A DNA stretch of 64,000 nt from Quadrisphaera setariae (GCF_008041935.1 NZ_VKAC01000003.1:337062-401061), one strand, 5' to 3'; shown: positions 6,859 to 15,261, counted from the first letter of the stretch. The notes: a model not told the origin generated them from the letters alone. Made by a program: numbers and translations.

Positions 6859-8880
6859 TCAGGCGTGGCAGTGCCCCCCTGAGCCACCCGGTCGCGGCGG
6901 GGCGACGTCGAGGGTGGGGTTCCTGTCGAAGAAGCCGGACGGCGTCAGGGAGAAGCCCACCGGGTCGCACGGCATGACCGGCCAGTCCTCCGGCCGCGGC
7001 ACGTGGTGGATGCCGAAGACGTGCCACAGGACCACGTCGGTGGACTCCAGCGGCTCGTCGTCCGAGATCCACCGGGACATGCCCGTGTCCTGCGCGGACT
7101 GCGTCGGGTTGTCGCCCGCGGGCCACAGCTCGTCGTCGTGGTGGCGGGTCACCCACACCGGGTTCCCGATGACCGGCGCGCGCTTGAACTGCGGGGCACC
7201 GGGGTCGAAGAGGGACGGGATCGCGGAGGGCGTGTGGAGCTTGTAGGCCACCGGCGCGCCGTGGGCGTTGCGGCGCTGGGGGTTGGTGACCTTCCACGCG
7301 CGCGCCGTCGCGGCGTTCGTGGAGCGGGCGGCCTCCGACTCGGAGCGCACCGGCGTCGTCCGGGTCGTCACGGCCAGCCCGTACGGGTTGCCGGGGCCGA
7401 TCGGCTCGGCCACCGAGTCGACCTCGACCACGGTGTTGGTGGCCAGCGCGCCCGGCGTCGACAGGTCGCGGTCCACGTCGAGGTCGAGCCTCGCGACGAT
7501 GAAGTGCTGGTGGTTCGGGGCGTAGGTGCGCTCGTCCACCAGCACGCCCGTCGCGGGCGTCGCCCCACCGGGCGGCAGCGGCGTGGTGACCATGATCCCC
7601 GTGGCGCGGACCTCGCAGCTCACCGCGCCGTCCTGGTGGAGGCGCCAGTAGACGAGGTACTCGTAGTTCGCCACCGTCGCGTGGAACGAGATGACCATCA
7701 CCCGCGCGCGGCGCACGGCCGCGCGGCCGTTCGCGTCGACGTGCTTCCACAGCACGCCGTCGTCCTCCTCGTGCAGGCAGATGGCGTTCGTGACGGTGTA
7801 CGGCTCGCTGCGGGAGTCGGTGAGGACGGCGTCCAGGTAGCGGATCTCGCCCAGGCAGTCGCAGCCGAGCTCCAGCGACGTGGTCATGTACCCCAGGCCC
7901 CACTCGCCGATGTCGTAGGCGGTGCGGCGGTAGTGGTCGAACGACGGGTCGCGGTAGGGCACCACCATCTCGGCGAACGACATCCGGTGGCCCACGGTGC
8001 GGCGCTGGTCGCCGTCCACCCACGTCAGCTCGTGCAGCACGAGGCCCTCGCGCGGGGTGAAGCCCAGGCGCACCTGCCAGCGGTCCCAGGTCAGCAGCCC
8101 GTCGACCACGGAGAACCCGGGCCCGTCCGGCTGGGTGATGTCGAGCCTCGCGAGGGGCTCTCGCGGGGTGAACCCCGGCAGCACCTCGGTGAGCAGGTCG
8201 GCCTCGTACTCGCCCACGACGACGGGCGAGGCGTCCACCGCGCCGACCGCGCGGCGCGCCTCGTCGTCGTCCTCGTGGACCTCCAGCAGCTCGAACGTGT
8301 TCATGTCGAGCACGAACTTCAGGCCGCTCACCGGGTGCGCGTACGGCGACCCCGTCGGCGTCTCGCGGCGCCACACGTCGGCCCACCCGAGCCGGCGGTC
8401 GCGCCACTGCTCCGGCATCACCTCGCGCCCGTACGTCCAGGTGTCCAGCAGCACCAGGTCGAGGTCGGTGATGCCGCGGGCGGCGAGCGCCTCCTGCACG
8501 CGGGGGTGCGCCTTGAGCGCCTCCTCGGCCTCGTGCCACTCGTCCACGGTGAAGTTGGGCACCTCGTCGGGCAGGTGGCGCCACTCGTCCACCGCTCCCG
8601 GCCCGTCGGGGCTGATGTCGACGACGGCGGTGTAGGTCCTGTTGTCGGCGCGGTCCCACAGCACCGAGCGGGTGCGGCGGGGCACCGGGTCTCCCTCGCG
8701 CCAGGCCAGCAGCTCCGCCTTGGGCGGCTCCGCCAGCGCGACCGACGCGAAGCGCATCGTCTCGGCCAGGTGGCCGCTGGCCGCGAGCAGCTCCCGGCTG
8801 CGGGTCAGCTCCGCGGCGCTGAGGGGCACCAGGGGGTGGCTCGGCGACGACGACGGCAGGCTCGACGGCGGAGTGCTCAC
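6859..8880 (-). CDS. Copper-containing primary-amine oxidase (TPQ enzyme)
   Basis: A 673-residue copper amine oxidase that converts primary amines plus O2 to aldehyde, ammonia and H2O2. The topaquinone precursor is Tyr406 in TVANYEY (T-x-x-N-Y-E/D motif). The catalytic-base motif YDIGEWGLG (Asp323) and copper ligands H457-x-H459 in NHQHF are present, with a further His near the C terminus (GIHHVPRPEDWP). No signal peptide is seen, so it is likely cytoplasmic. The GTG start follows TAGGGT by 6 nt. It may supply nitrogen from amines, but no transporter or aldehyde dehydrogenase lies beside it. Confidence 0.93.
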   Translation of the reverse strand: MSTPPSSLPSSSPSHPLVPLSAAELTRSRELLAASGHLAETMRFASVALAEPPKAELLAWREGDPVPRRTRSVLWDRADNRTYTAVVDISPDGPGAVDEWRHLPDEVPNFTVDEWHEAEEALKAHPRVQEALAARGITDLDLVLLDTWTYGREVMPEQWRDRRLGWADVWRRETPTGSPYAHPVSGLKFVLDMNTFELLEVHEDDDEARRAVGAVDASPVVVGEYEADLLTEVLPGFTPREPLARLDITQPDGPGFSVVDGLLTWDRWQVRLGFTPREGLVLHELTWVDGDQRRTVGHRMSFAEMVVPYRDPSFDHYRRTAYDIGEWGLGYMTTSLELGCDCLGEIRYLDAVLTDSRSEPYTVTNAICLHEEDDGVLWKHVDANGRAAVRRARVMVISFHATVANYEYLVYWRLHQDGAVSCEVRATGIMVTTPLPPGGATPATGVLVDERTYAPNHQHFIVARLDLDVDRDLSTPGALATNTVVEVDSVAEPIGPGNPYGLAVTTRTTPVRSESEAARSTNAATARAWKVTNPQRRNAHGAPVAYKLHTPSAIPSLFDPGAPQFKRAPVIGNPVWVTRHHDDELWPAGDNPTQSAQDTGMSRWISDDEPLESTDVVLWHVFGIHHVPRPEDWPVMPCDPVGFSLTPSGFFDRNPTLDVAPPRPGGSGGHCHA

Positions 8881-8886
8881 GGGCGA

Positions 8887-8892
8887 ACCCTA
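8887..8892 (-). promoter_or_regulatory. -10 hexamer of the amine oxidase (leaderless)
   Basis: TAGGGT on the minus strand, 6 nt before the GTG at 8880. It includes the stop codon of the upstream gene. Confidence 0.55.
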
Positions 8893-9981
8893 GGACTCCG
8901 CCGGAGCGGGGAGGTGGACGGGGAACACCCAGCGCCGCCCGGGGTGCTCGCTCGCCCCCCACAGCACCGAGCCCGGGTCGGTCGGGTCCGCGGGGTCGAG
9001 GTCCTCGCAGCCCGGCGGGAGCGCCCCCCGGTGGGTGGTCCAGGCCCCGGGGGAGCCCACGTGCAGGTCGCCGCACCTGTCGTGCCCGGCGCTCGCGGAC
9101 AGCACCCACGTGGGGGTGGCCCCGGGTGCTCCCGGGGGCAGCAGCGCCGCACCCTGCATCCGCGGCGGCTGGTCGGGGTGCACCGCCACCGGAGCTCCGT
9201 GCGGCAGCCCCGTCGAGGGGTCGAGGTGGTGCACCACGAGGCGGGGAGCGCCTCCCGGGCCGCGCTGGGCGGCCCGCCGGTACTCCCCGCTGACGAGCAC
9301 CGCACCGGCGCCGGGCAGGTGGCCGGCGCCGGTGAAGGAGAAGCGGAAGCGCGCCGCGCCCAGCCCGGCGCGCAGCAGCGGCGCCCGCACGGACCGGCGC
9401 TGCGGCAGCACCCACCGGCCGTCACCGTCGCCGTCGTCGTGGCGCGCGAGGTCGTCGAGGGCGAACACCCGCAGGCCGAACAGGGTGTCCGCCACCAGCA
9501 GCAGCGGCCCCTCGGCCGGGGAGGCCACCACCGCCAGGCCGCCGGCGTGCACCGGCACCGCGCCCAGCGGTCGCAGCCACGCCAGCGGACGCCGAGCACC
9601 GACCACCAGCTCCGCGTGGGCGTAGCGCGGGTGGAGCGGGTCGGAGGCGTCCACCACGCTCACGCGGGAGCGCGGCACCCGTCGGCGCCACCAGGGACCG
9701 GCGGGCTCCTCGTACCAGCCGACGAGGAGCACGGCGCCGCCGTCGAGGGCGGCGACGCCCTGCGGCCACCACGCGCGGTCGTCGGCGTCGGCGGGCGCCC
9801 AGGTGAACCCGTCACCGGTGAGGTCCCCGGGCAGCTGGTCGGCGGGGACGGAGCGGGCCGGGGTGCCGCCGCCGCGGCGCAGCTCACCGAGGAGGGCGTC
9901 GAGGCCTCCCCGCCGGACGCCGGCGGCCCGCCGGAGCCGCGGCGGTCGGCGCGGACGGGTGGGGCGCAGGACCAGGCTCAC
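8890..9981 (-). CDS. Hypothetical protein, 363 aa, possible beta-propeller
   Basis: No family recognised with confidence. Repeated short beta-like stretches with Gly and Trp (GGAVLLVGWYEE, GGLAVVASP, GAVLVSGEY, VLSASAGHD) and 'WGASEHPGRRWVFPVH' at the end suggest a propeller-like fold. The N terminus is Arg-rich rather than a signal peptide. The GTG at 9981 overlaps the stop of the methyltransferase gene (GTGA), so the two are translationally coupled; much longer in-frame extensions upstream run antisense through other genes and were discarded. Stop at 8890 overlaps the promoter of the amine oxidase. Confidence 0.6.
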   Translation of the reverse strand: MSLVLRPTRPRRPPRLRRAAGVRRGGLDALLGELRRGGGTPARSVPADQLPGDLTGDGFTWAPADADDRAWWPQGVAALDGGAVLLVGWYEEPAGPWWRRRVPRSRVSVVDASDPLHPRYAHAELVVGARRPLAWLRPLGAVPVHAGGLAVVASPAEGPLLLVADTLFGLRVFALDDLARHDDGDGDGRWVLPQRRSVRAPLLRAGLGAARFRFSFTGAGHLPGAGAVLVSGEYRRAAQRGPGGAPRLVVHHLDPSTGLPHGAPVAVHPDQPPRMQGAALLPPGAPGATPTWVLSASAGHDRCGDLHVGSPGAWTTHRGALPPGCEDLDPADPTDPGSVLWGASEHPGRRWVFPVHLPAPAES

Positions 9982-10685
9982 GGGCCCAGCGTGCTCGCCC
10001 TCGCCGGCCGGTGCTCGCGGACGCGAGCGGCGCGCACCACCAGCACGGCGTAGCCGCCGTCGACCTCGCCGCCGTCCCCGTCCGCGCCGCGGGTCAGCTC
10101 CGCGCCCTCCCACGTCGACCAGCGCTGCTCCACGCGCAGGCCCGCCCCGGTGAAGGCTCCCTCCGCCGCGTCGAGCGGCACCGCGTCGCACCCCTCCGGC
10201 AGGTGCTCGGCGTCCAGCCCGAAGCCCGCCACCAGCAGCCCGCCCGGCCGCAGCAGATCGGCGCACCGCCGCGCGGCGGCGGCCAGCTGCGCGGCGAGGA
10301 AGGGCACGACGTTGCCCGCCAGCAGCACCAGGTCGAAGCGGCCGCCGGCCGCCTCGGGGGTCAGCGCGGCCAGGTCGGCCACCAGCCACGGCAGGTCGGG
10401 GCGCTCGCGGCGGGCCACCTCGACCATGGCGGCGTCGACGTCGCAGCCCACCACGTCGTAGCCGAGCCCGGCGAGGTGGACCGCAGCGCGGCCGGTGCCG
10501 CAGCCGGCGTCCAGCACGCGCGCCGGGGGCGGCAGGAGGCGCTGCACGCACCGCGCCTCGCCGTGGACGTCCGCGCCGTCCGCGGCGAGGGCCGCGAACC
10601 GCTCGGCGTACGCCCGCGCGTACTCGGGCCCGTGCTGGGCGGTGGCGACCCTGCGCCACAGGGCGGCGGCGTCTGCAGCGGTCAC
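9978..10685 (-). CDS. SAM-dependent methyltransferase, class I
   Basis: A 235-residue Rossmann methyltransferase. Motif I is VLDAGCGTGRAAVHLA (about residues 57-72), followed by the acidic VVGCDVD strand, then FDLVLLAGNVV as motif II and LRPGGLLVAGFG. The substrate is unknown. The GTG at 10685 follows CAGGAT by 6 nt (leaderless). It is first of a two-gene unit with the coupled hypothetical gene downstream, and divergent from the GH43-like gene 31 bp away. Confidence 0.85.
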   Translation of the reverse strand: MTAADAAALWRRVATAQHGPEYARAYAERFAALAADGADVHGEARCVQRLLPPPARVLDAGCGTGRAAVHLAGLGYDVVGCDVDAAMVEVARRERPDLPWLVADLAALTPEAAGGRFDLVLLAGNVVPFLAAQLAAAARRCADLLRPGGLLVAGFGLDAEHLPEGCDAVPLDAAEGAFTGAGLRVEQRWSTWEGAELTRGADGDGGEVDGGYAVLVVRAARVREHRPARASTLGP

Positions 10686-10691
10686 AGCGGC

Positions 10692-10697
10692 ATCCTG
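10692..10697 (-). promoter_or_regulatory. -10 hexamer of the methyltransferase (leaderless)
   Basis: CAGGAT on the minus strand, 6 nt before GTG 10685. The divergent promoter at 10705-10710 is only 7 bp away, so both polymerases would compete. Confidence 0.45.
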
Positions 10698-10704
10698 CCT
10701 GGGC

Positions 10705-10710
10705 CAGGCT
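10705..10710 (+). promoter_or_regulatory. -10 hexamer of the GH43-like gene
   Basis: CAGGCT, then GGGAGG, then GTG 10717. GGGAGG abuts the GTG, so it is too close to serve as a Shine-Dalgarno; this fits leaderless initiation. Confidence 0.45.
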
Positions 10711-10716
10711 GGGAGG

Positions 10717-11757
10717 GTGAGCCCCGACGCCGCGCCCGCCCAGCACCCGCTCGCCGACCTGCCCTGCCACGACCCGTGGGTGATCGCCGTGGACGGCGGG
10801 TACCTGCTGTACGTGTCCTTCGACGGCGCCCGGTGGGAGCGGAGCCTGCCGCCGGGAGCCTCCAGCCCGGCCCCGAACGGCACGGGTGTGCTCGCCTGGT
10901 GGAGCCCGGACCTGCGCGCGTGGAGCGACCCCCGGGTCGTGTTCACGGTGCCCGGCGGCTGCTGGGCGGACCCCGCCAGCGCCCCGTGGGCGCCGGAGGT
11001 GCACCGCTGGGGCGGCCGGTACGTGCTGGCCACCACGCTGCACGACCCGTCCACCGACCTCGGCCCCGTGCGCCAGCGCGGCACCCGCGTGGCGCTGTCG
11101 GGGGAGACCGCGCCGCTGGCGCCCGTGCGCCGCGGCACCGTGCTCGCCGTCGCCGACGACCCGCGCGGTCCCTTCGAGCTGCTCGACCCCGCCCGCGCCC
11201 ACAACCCCGACGGCTTCACCGCGCTGGACGGCACCCTGGTGGCCGGCGACGACGGCGAGCCGTGGCTCGTCTACGCCCACGAGTGGGTGCAGGTGCTCGA
11301 CGGCACCGTCGAGGCCGTCCCGCTCCACGCCGACCTCTCCGGCGCGTCCGGCCCGCCGGTGCACCTCTTCCGCGCTTCCGAGGCGCCCTGGTACCGCGAG
11401 CTCGTGCCGTCCGCCGAGGCCCTGGCGCCCTACGTCACCGACGGGCCCCAGGTGCACCGCCTGCCCGGCGGGGCCCTGGCGGTGCTGTGGGCCAGCTACC
11501 GCACCAGCCCCGACCACCCGACGGGGGAGTACGTGCAGACCCAGGCCCTCTCGCCGTCGGGCTCGCTGGCGGGCCCGTGGGAGCAGGGCGAGGTGCTGGT
11601 GGGCGGCAACGCCGGTCACGGCATGCTGCTGGCCACCCACGAGGGCGACCTGGTGCTGGTGCTCCACCGCGGCATGAACACCCCGCGGGTCCGCGCGGAG
11701 GTCCACGGCGTGCAGGCCGGCCCGACCGGGCTGCGCACCACGGGCCGCCTCGTCTGA
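10717..11757 (+). CDS. Glycoside hydrolase family 43-like protein
   Basis: A 346-residue five-bladed-propeller type glycosidase relative (GH43: arabinanase, xylosidase and similar). Blade-start motifs are present: HDPWVI with the likely base Asp near the N terminus, WAPEVHRWGGRYVL, a mid-protein NPDGFTALDG segment, and TDGPQVHRLPGGALAVLW, where many family members carry Glu-Gly-Pro; here Asp replaces that Glu, as I recall in some subfamilies. No signal peptide, so it is probably cytoplasmic and acts on oligosaccharides. Start GTG 10717 follows CAGGCT by 6 nt. No sugar transporter lies nearby. Confidence 0.75.
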   Translation: MSPDAAPAQHPLADLPCHDPWVIAVDGGYLLYVSFDGARWERSLPPGASSPAPNGTGVLAWWSPDLRAWSDPRVVFTVPGGCWADPASAPWAPEVHRWGGRYVLATTLHDPSTDLGPVRQRGTRVALSGETAPLAPVRRGTVLAVADDPRGPFELLDPARAHNPDGFTALDGTLVAGDDGEPWLVYAHEWVQVLDGTVEAVPLHADLSGASGPPVHLFRASEAPWYRELVPSAEALAPYVTDGPQVHRLPGGALAVLWASYRTSPDHPTGEYVQTQALSPSGSLAGPWEQGEVLVGGNAGHGMLLATHEGDLVLVLHRGMNTPRVRAEVHGVQAGPTGLRTTGRLV

Positions 11758-11803
11758 CGGCGCTCCGCTGGGCGAGCGCTGACGAACACCCGTCCCGCGC
11801 CTG

Positions 11804-11849
11804 GGAGCCACCTGGCACACTGGTGCAGGCATCGAAACCAGGTGGCTCC
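11804..11849. repeat. 12-bp perfect inverted repeat before the ANTAR gene
   Basis: GGAGCCACCTGG (11804-11815) and CCAGGTGGCTCC (11838-11849) are exact inverses separated by 22 bp. The second arm ends 23 bp before the GTG at 11873. It could be a dyad operator, or a hairpin ending the GH43 transcript, whose stop is 47 bp upstream. Confidence 0.5.
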
Positions 11850-11872
11850 GGTCCTTCGGGGGGCGATTCCTG

Positions 11873-13192
11873 GTGTCCGCGCAGTCCTCATCCACGCCGT
11901 CGTCGTCAGCGCCGACCTCGGTCGACCTCCTGGAGCTGCGGGTGCAGCGGCTCACCGAGGCGCTGTCCGCTGCCGACAGGGCCCTCTCGGCCCAGCAGCG
12001 CGAGGTCGACGAGCTGGTCACGAGCCGGGAGCGCGCCCGTGACGCGGTGAGCCGGCTGGTGGCGTCGCTGCCGGTGCCGATCGTCACCACGGGCGCCGAC
12101 GGCGCCGTCGAGCTGTGCAACGCCGCGGCCTCGTCCCTGCTGGCGGTCCCCGCGCCGGCGCTGGTGAGCACCCCGGTGCACGCGTTCGTGGTCGCGGAGG
12201 ACCGGCCGCTCGCCAGGTCGCTGCTGTCGCGCGCCGGGCGCGAGGGCACGGCCGCCGCCCGGCTGCGGCTCCAGCCGCGCGAGGGGTCGGTCCGCGAGGT
12301 GCACGCCGCGGTCTCCGCCTGGCCCACCGCACAGGGCGACCCGCGCCTCGTGGTCGTGCTGGCCCCGGCGGAGCCCGTCGACGCGGCGGAGCCCGTCGAC
12401 GCGGAGGAGCCCCCGACCCGCGCTCCCGGAGGCGGCGTGGAGGCGGGTGCCCTGCGGTCGCTGGCCCGCCTCGTCGAGCTCGCGGTGGGGGGCTCCTCCG
12501 GGCACCAGCTGCTGGGAGCGCTCGCGGCGGCGGCCACGGCCTCGGTGCCGGGTGCGTCCTCGGCCAGCGCCAGCACCGGAGACCCGGCCCAGCCCGCTGA
12601 CAGCGCCGCGGACTCCGCGCAGGCCCAGGCCGTCGACGGGGCGCAGTGGGCCGCGGACGAGGGCCCCGCCTCGAGCGCCCACAGCACGGGACGGCCCGTG
12701 TGGAGCTCCGACCTCAGCGCCGACGACCGCTGGCCGCGGCTCGCGCGGCGCGCGTCGGGGCTCGACGCCGGGTCCGCTGTGGCCGTGCCCCTGCGGGACG
12801 GCGAGCGCGTCGTCGGCGTGGTGAGCACCTACGGCCCGAGCGGCGGCCAGCCCGAGGTCGAGCGGGCCGTGGCGTTCGCCGAGGCCGCCTCGGCGGTGCT
12901 GGGAGCTGCCAGGCGCACCGCCGACCTGGCGGCGGAGGTCGAGAACCTCAAGCTGGCCATGCAGTCGCGCGCCGCCATCGAGCAGGCGAAGGGCGCGGTG
13001 GCGAGCCGGCTCGACTGCACCGTGGAGGAGGCCTTCGGCGCGATGGTCGTGATGAGCCAGGACCGCAACGTCAAGGTGCGGGACATCGGGCTGCTGCTGG
13101 CGGCCTCACCGGGCGACAGGTCGCTCGACGAGCCGCTGCGGGCAGCCCTGGAGCGCGCGCAGCAGCGCACCGCCGCGCGCCCGAAGGCGTGA
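11873..13192 (+). CDS. PAS-GAF-ANTAR antitermination regulator
   Basis: A 439-residue predicted cytoplasmic signalling protein. Order: coiled coil (about 15-55, VDLLELRVQRLTEALSAADR), PAS-like fold (about 62-135, LPVPIVTTGADGAVELCNAA), a linker, a GAF-like region (about 195-345) and a C-terminal ANTAR RNA-binding domain (about 360-420, MQSRAAIEQAKGAVASR, the usual AIEQAKG motif). ANTAR proteins bind paired hairpins in nascent RNA and prevent termination. The linker carries a duplicated EPVDA-AEPVDA unit encoded by an 18-bp tandem repeat near 12368-12403. The signal is unknown. Confidence 0.82.
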   Translation: MSAQSSSTPSSSAPTSVDLLELRVQRLTEALSAADRALSAQQREVDELVTSRERARDAVSRLVASLPVPIVTTGADGAVELCNAAASSLLAVPAPALVSTPVHAFVVAEDRPLARSLLSRAGREGTAAARLRLQPREGSVREVHAAVSAWPTAQGDPRLVVVLAPAEPVDAAEPVDAEEPPTRAPGGGVEAGALRSLARLVELAVGGSSGHQLLGALAAAATASVPGASSASASTGDPAQPADSAADSAQAQAVDGAQWAADEGPASSAHSTGRPVWSSDLSADDRWPRLARRASGLDAGSAVAVPLRDGERVVGVVSTYGPSGGQPEVERAVAFAEAASAVLGAARRTADLAAEVENLKLAMQSRAAIEQAKGAVASRLDCTVEEAFGAMVVMSQDRNVKVRDIGLLLAASPGDRSLDEPLRAALERAQQRTAARPKA

Positions 13193-13240
13193 CGGCGGCG
13201 GGGAGGTCAGAGGTCGGAGACCAGGCCGCCGGCGCCGGGC

Positions 13241-13585
13241 TCAGCCGACGTGGCGGGGACGCAGCACCGAGGCGGCGGCGGCGGCCACGACGTCGGTCGT
13301 CTCCAGTGCCAGGGTGAAGTCGAGCACGTCGTCCCAGCTGATCGTGGACCCGCTGTGCTCCTCCAGCGCCTCGGCCGGCACCGACCAGTGCTCGGCGGGC
13401 ACGCCGCCGGTGGTCAGCAGCCGCACGACGTCGTCGCTGGCGTGCTTGCGCACCTCGTCGCTGCACCCCGGGCAGCCGAACGCGTAGAAGCTCCACGCAG
13501 AGACCGTGCAGACGACCAGGCGCACCTGCGGCGGGGTCAGCTCGACGTCGCCGCAGGTGGGGCAGGAGGCCTTGATGGTCGTCAT
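13241..13585 (-). CDS. Zinc-ribbon-like hypothetical protein, 114 aa
   Basis: A small protein with CPTCG near the N terminus (residues 8-12) and CPGC near residue 40, a plausible four-Cys zinc site, followed by an acidic helical tail. Function unknown. The ATG at 13585 is chosen because GGAAGGACCC precedes it; ten extra in-frame residues upstream are possible but lack a signal. It converges on the ANTAR gene and is separated from the GntR gene by a terminator. Confidence 0.65.
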   Translation of the reverse strand: MTTIKASCPTCGDVELTPPQVRLVVCTVSAWSFYAFGCPGCSDEVRKHASDDVVRLLTTGGVPAEHWSVPAEALEEHSGSTISWDDVLDFTLALETTDVVAAAAASVLRPRHVG

Positions 13586-13695
13586 GTGAGGGTGGGTCCT
13601 TCCGGCGCGGTGCACACCCCGGCTCCTCGGGGGTACTCACTGCGTCGGGAGTTCCTCGGTCGACCTTGAGCCCCCGGCGGCGACGGCGTCGCGGC

Positions 13696-13735
13696 CCGTC
13701 CTCCGACCGGCCCTGCAGGACCGGTCGGAGGACGG
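13696..13735 (-). terminator. Terminator hairpin after the GntR gene
   Basis: CCGTCCTCCGACCGG (13696-13710) pairs perfectly with CCGGTCGGAGGACGG (13721-13735) around a 10-nt loop. It starts 3 nt after the GntR stop at 13739. Confidence 0.7.
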
Positions 13736-13738
13736 CCC

Positions 13739-14404
13739 TCAGATGACCGAGCGGACCGCCACCTCGAAGCCCTTGACGTGCTGCGCCGCGCGGTGGCCCG
13801 CGTCCGCCCCCTGGCCCGCCGCGATGGCCCGCAGCAGCTCCACGTGCTCGCTGACGTGGCCGTCGACGGCGGGGAGCCGGTCGAGGAACAGGCAGAAGAT
13901 CCTCGTGGCCAGGTTGTGGTGCCGCACGAGCGCGTCCTCCAGGTGCGGGTTGCCCGCGACCTTGTAGATGGCGCGGTGCACCTGCGCGTCGTAGTAGATG
14001 AGGTCGTGGTTGCTCGTCGTCGTGAGGTCGAGCCGCTCCAGGCGGTCGGCCAGGTCGAGCAGCTCCTGGCGCTCCGCCGGTGTGGCGCGCTCCGCCGCCC
14101 GCTGCGCGGCGAGGGGTTCCAGCAGCGCGCGCACCTCGGAGATGTGGGCGAGGTCGGTGATGTCCACGCCGGTGGCGAAGGTGCCGCGGCGCGGGTAGGT
14201 GACGATGAGGCGGTCCACCTCGAGGCGCTTGATGGCCTCGCGCACGGGTGTCTTGCCCATCTGCAGCTGCTCGGCGAGCGCGTCGTCGTCGAGGGGTTCG
14301 TTGGGGCGGATGTCGAGCATGATCAAGCGGTCGCGGATCTCCGCGTAGGCGCGCTCGGCCAGGGACGAGTAGCGCTCCTCGCGAAGGCCGGTGACCTGCT
14401 CCAC
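13739..14404 (-). CDS. GntR-family regulator with FCD domain
   Basis: A 221-residue transcription factor. N-terminal winged HTH (about residues 12-78: YAEIRDRLIMLDIRPNEPL, QMGKTPVREAIKRL), then an all-helical FCD ligand domain (about 85-215) with the conserved D-x-x-H and later His residues (YYDAQVHRAIY, HHNLATR, HVSEHVELLRAI). FCD regulators usually bind organic acids or related metabolites and act as repressors. The GTG at 14404 follows TACAGT by 6 nt. Its place beside folE and glyA-sox, and the shared 12-bp palindrome at two catabolic promoters, make it the likely local repressor of betaine breakdown; this is inference. Confidence 0.85.
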   Translation of the reverse strand: MEQVTGLREERYSSLAERAYAEIRDRLIMLDIRPNEPLDDDALAEQLQMGKTPVREAIKRLEVDRLIVTYPRRGTFATGVDITDLAHISEVRALLEPLAAQRAAERATPAERQELLDLADRLERLDLTTTSNHDLIYYDAQVHRAIYKVAGNPHLEDALVRHHNLATRIFCLFLDRLPAVDGHVSEHVELLRAIAAGQGADAGHRAAQHVKGFEVAVRSVI

Positions 14405-14410
14405 CCCCCA

Positions 14411-14416
14411 ACTGTA
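14411..14416 (-). promoter_or_regulatory. -10 hexamer of the GntR gene (leaderless)
   Basis: TACAGT on the minus strand, then TGGGGG, then GTG 14404. It gives the regulator its own promoter although folE lies upstream on the same strand. Confidence 0.55.
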
Positions 14417-14487
14417 GGGGCGGGGAGCCCGCCGGCTCCGGGGGTCGCCCGCTCGGCGGGTGCGCGGACGCGCCGCGGCCGGGGCGG

Positions 14488-15135
14488 TCACGACCGGCTC
14501 CGGCGGGCCAGGTCGAGGAACTCGGCCCGGGTGCGGGCGTCGCTGCGCACCCGGCCCCTCAGGGCGGAGGTGCGCGTGAGGGCCCCCACCGCGCGGACCC
14601 CCCGCAGCGACATGCAGGTGTGCTCGGCCTCGAGCACCACCCCCACGCCGTCCGGGTCCAGCGCCTCCTGGAGCAGGTCCGCCACCTGGCACGTCAGGCG
14701 CTCCTGCACCTGGGGCCGCCGCGACAGCGCCTCCACGACCCGGGCGAGCTTGGACAGCCCCACCACGCGCGAGCCCGGCAGGTACCCGACGTGGGCCACG
14801 CCCGAGAAGGGCAGGAGGTGGTGCTCGCACAGCGACGTGAAGGGGATGTCGCTGACCACGACCAGCTCGTCGTAGCCCTCGTCGTTGGGGAACGTCGTCA
14901 GCGCGAAGGGCTCCGGCGTGAGCAGGTCGGCGTAGGCCCGCGCCACGCGCCGCGGCGTGTCCTGCAGCCCGGGAGCACCCGGGTCCAGCCCGAGGGCCAC
15001 CAGCAGCTGGCCCACGGCGCGCTCGGCGGCGGCGGGGTCGACCGGGGGGGAGGAGGGCGCCACCTGCGCGAGCGAGCGCTCGCGGTCCAGGTCCTCGTCG
15101 GGCCTGGGCGGGGGGACGGTTGTCGCAGACCTCAT
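14488..15135 (-). CDS. folE: GTP cyclohydrolase I
   Basis: A 215-residue FolE, the first enzyme of tetrahydrofolate synthesis (GTP to dihydroneopterin triphosphate). Zinc ligands Cys103 and His106 in SLCEHHLLPF and Cys174 in EHTCMSLRG are present, with the QERLTCQ motif between them. The first 35 residues are a variable extension. It stands divergent from glyA over 126 bp and upstream of the GntR gene, away from other folate-synthesis genes. Its likely job here is to feed the tetrahydrofolate used by the dimethylglycine and sarcosine oxidases. Confidence 0.93.
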   Translation of the reverse strand: MRSATTVPPPRPDEDLDRERSLAQVAPSSPPVDPAAAERAVGQLLVALGLDPGAPGLQDTPRRVARAYADLLTPEPFALTTFPNDEGYDELVVVSDIPFTSLCEHHLLPFSGVAHVGYLPGSRVVGLSKLARVVEALSRRPQVQERLTCQVADLLQEALDPDGVGVVLEAEHTCMSLRGVRAVGALTRTSALRGRVRSDARTRAEFLDLARRSRS

Positions 15136-15173
15136 GTCGACCTCTCCTCACGACCGGATGTGGAGCGGCCCCC

Positions 15174-15202
15174 TTGACCCGAGGGGCGGCGGTCCCTACG
15201 TT
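15174..15202 (+). promoter_or_regulatory. Promoter of the glyA-soxBDAG operon
   Basis: TTGACC (15174-15179), a 17-bp spacer, and TACGTT (15197-15202). This is a good housekeeping-type promoter; the start should fall near 15209. Confidence 0.65.
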
Positions 15203-15210
15203 ACCGGCAA

Positions 15211-15222
15211 CTGATACATCAG
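15211..15222. promoter_or_regulatory. Operator candidate at the glyA start site
   Basis: CTGATACATCAG, a 12-bp dyad with one mismatched central pair, centred a few bases after the predicted transcription start. It differs by one base from the palindrome in the BCCT carrier promoter. The adjacent GntR/FCD protein is the likely ligand. Confidence 0.6.
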
Positions 15223-15261
15223 TGTTCAGTCCACAGGCTCCACTCCGCCGAAGGGGGCGAC

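Noticed and set aside
8291..8305. Second LexA-like box (CGAACGTGTTC)
   Set aside because: The arms are separated by 2 bp instead of 4 and it lies inside the amine oxidase coding sequence.
7003..10053. A 1016-codon plus-strand open frame
   Set aside because: It is antisense to the copper amine oxidase, whose motifs are complete, and its translation is rich in His, Arg and Val with no domains.
8890..12828. A 1312-codon minus-strand open frame
   Set aside because: Only 8890-9981 reads like a protein that ends naturally. The rest is antisense to the GH43 and ANTAR genes, an effect of high GC that removes stop codons.
15203..15261. Glycine riboswitch before glyA
   Set aside because: The leader is only about 50 nt and lacks the paired glycine-aptamer cores.
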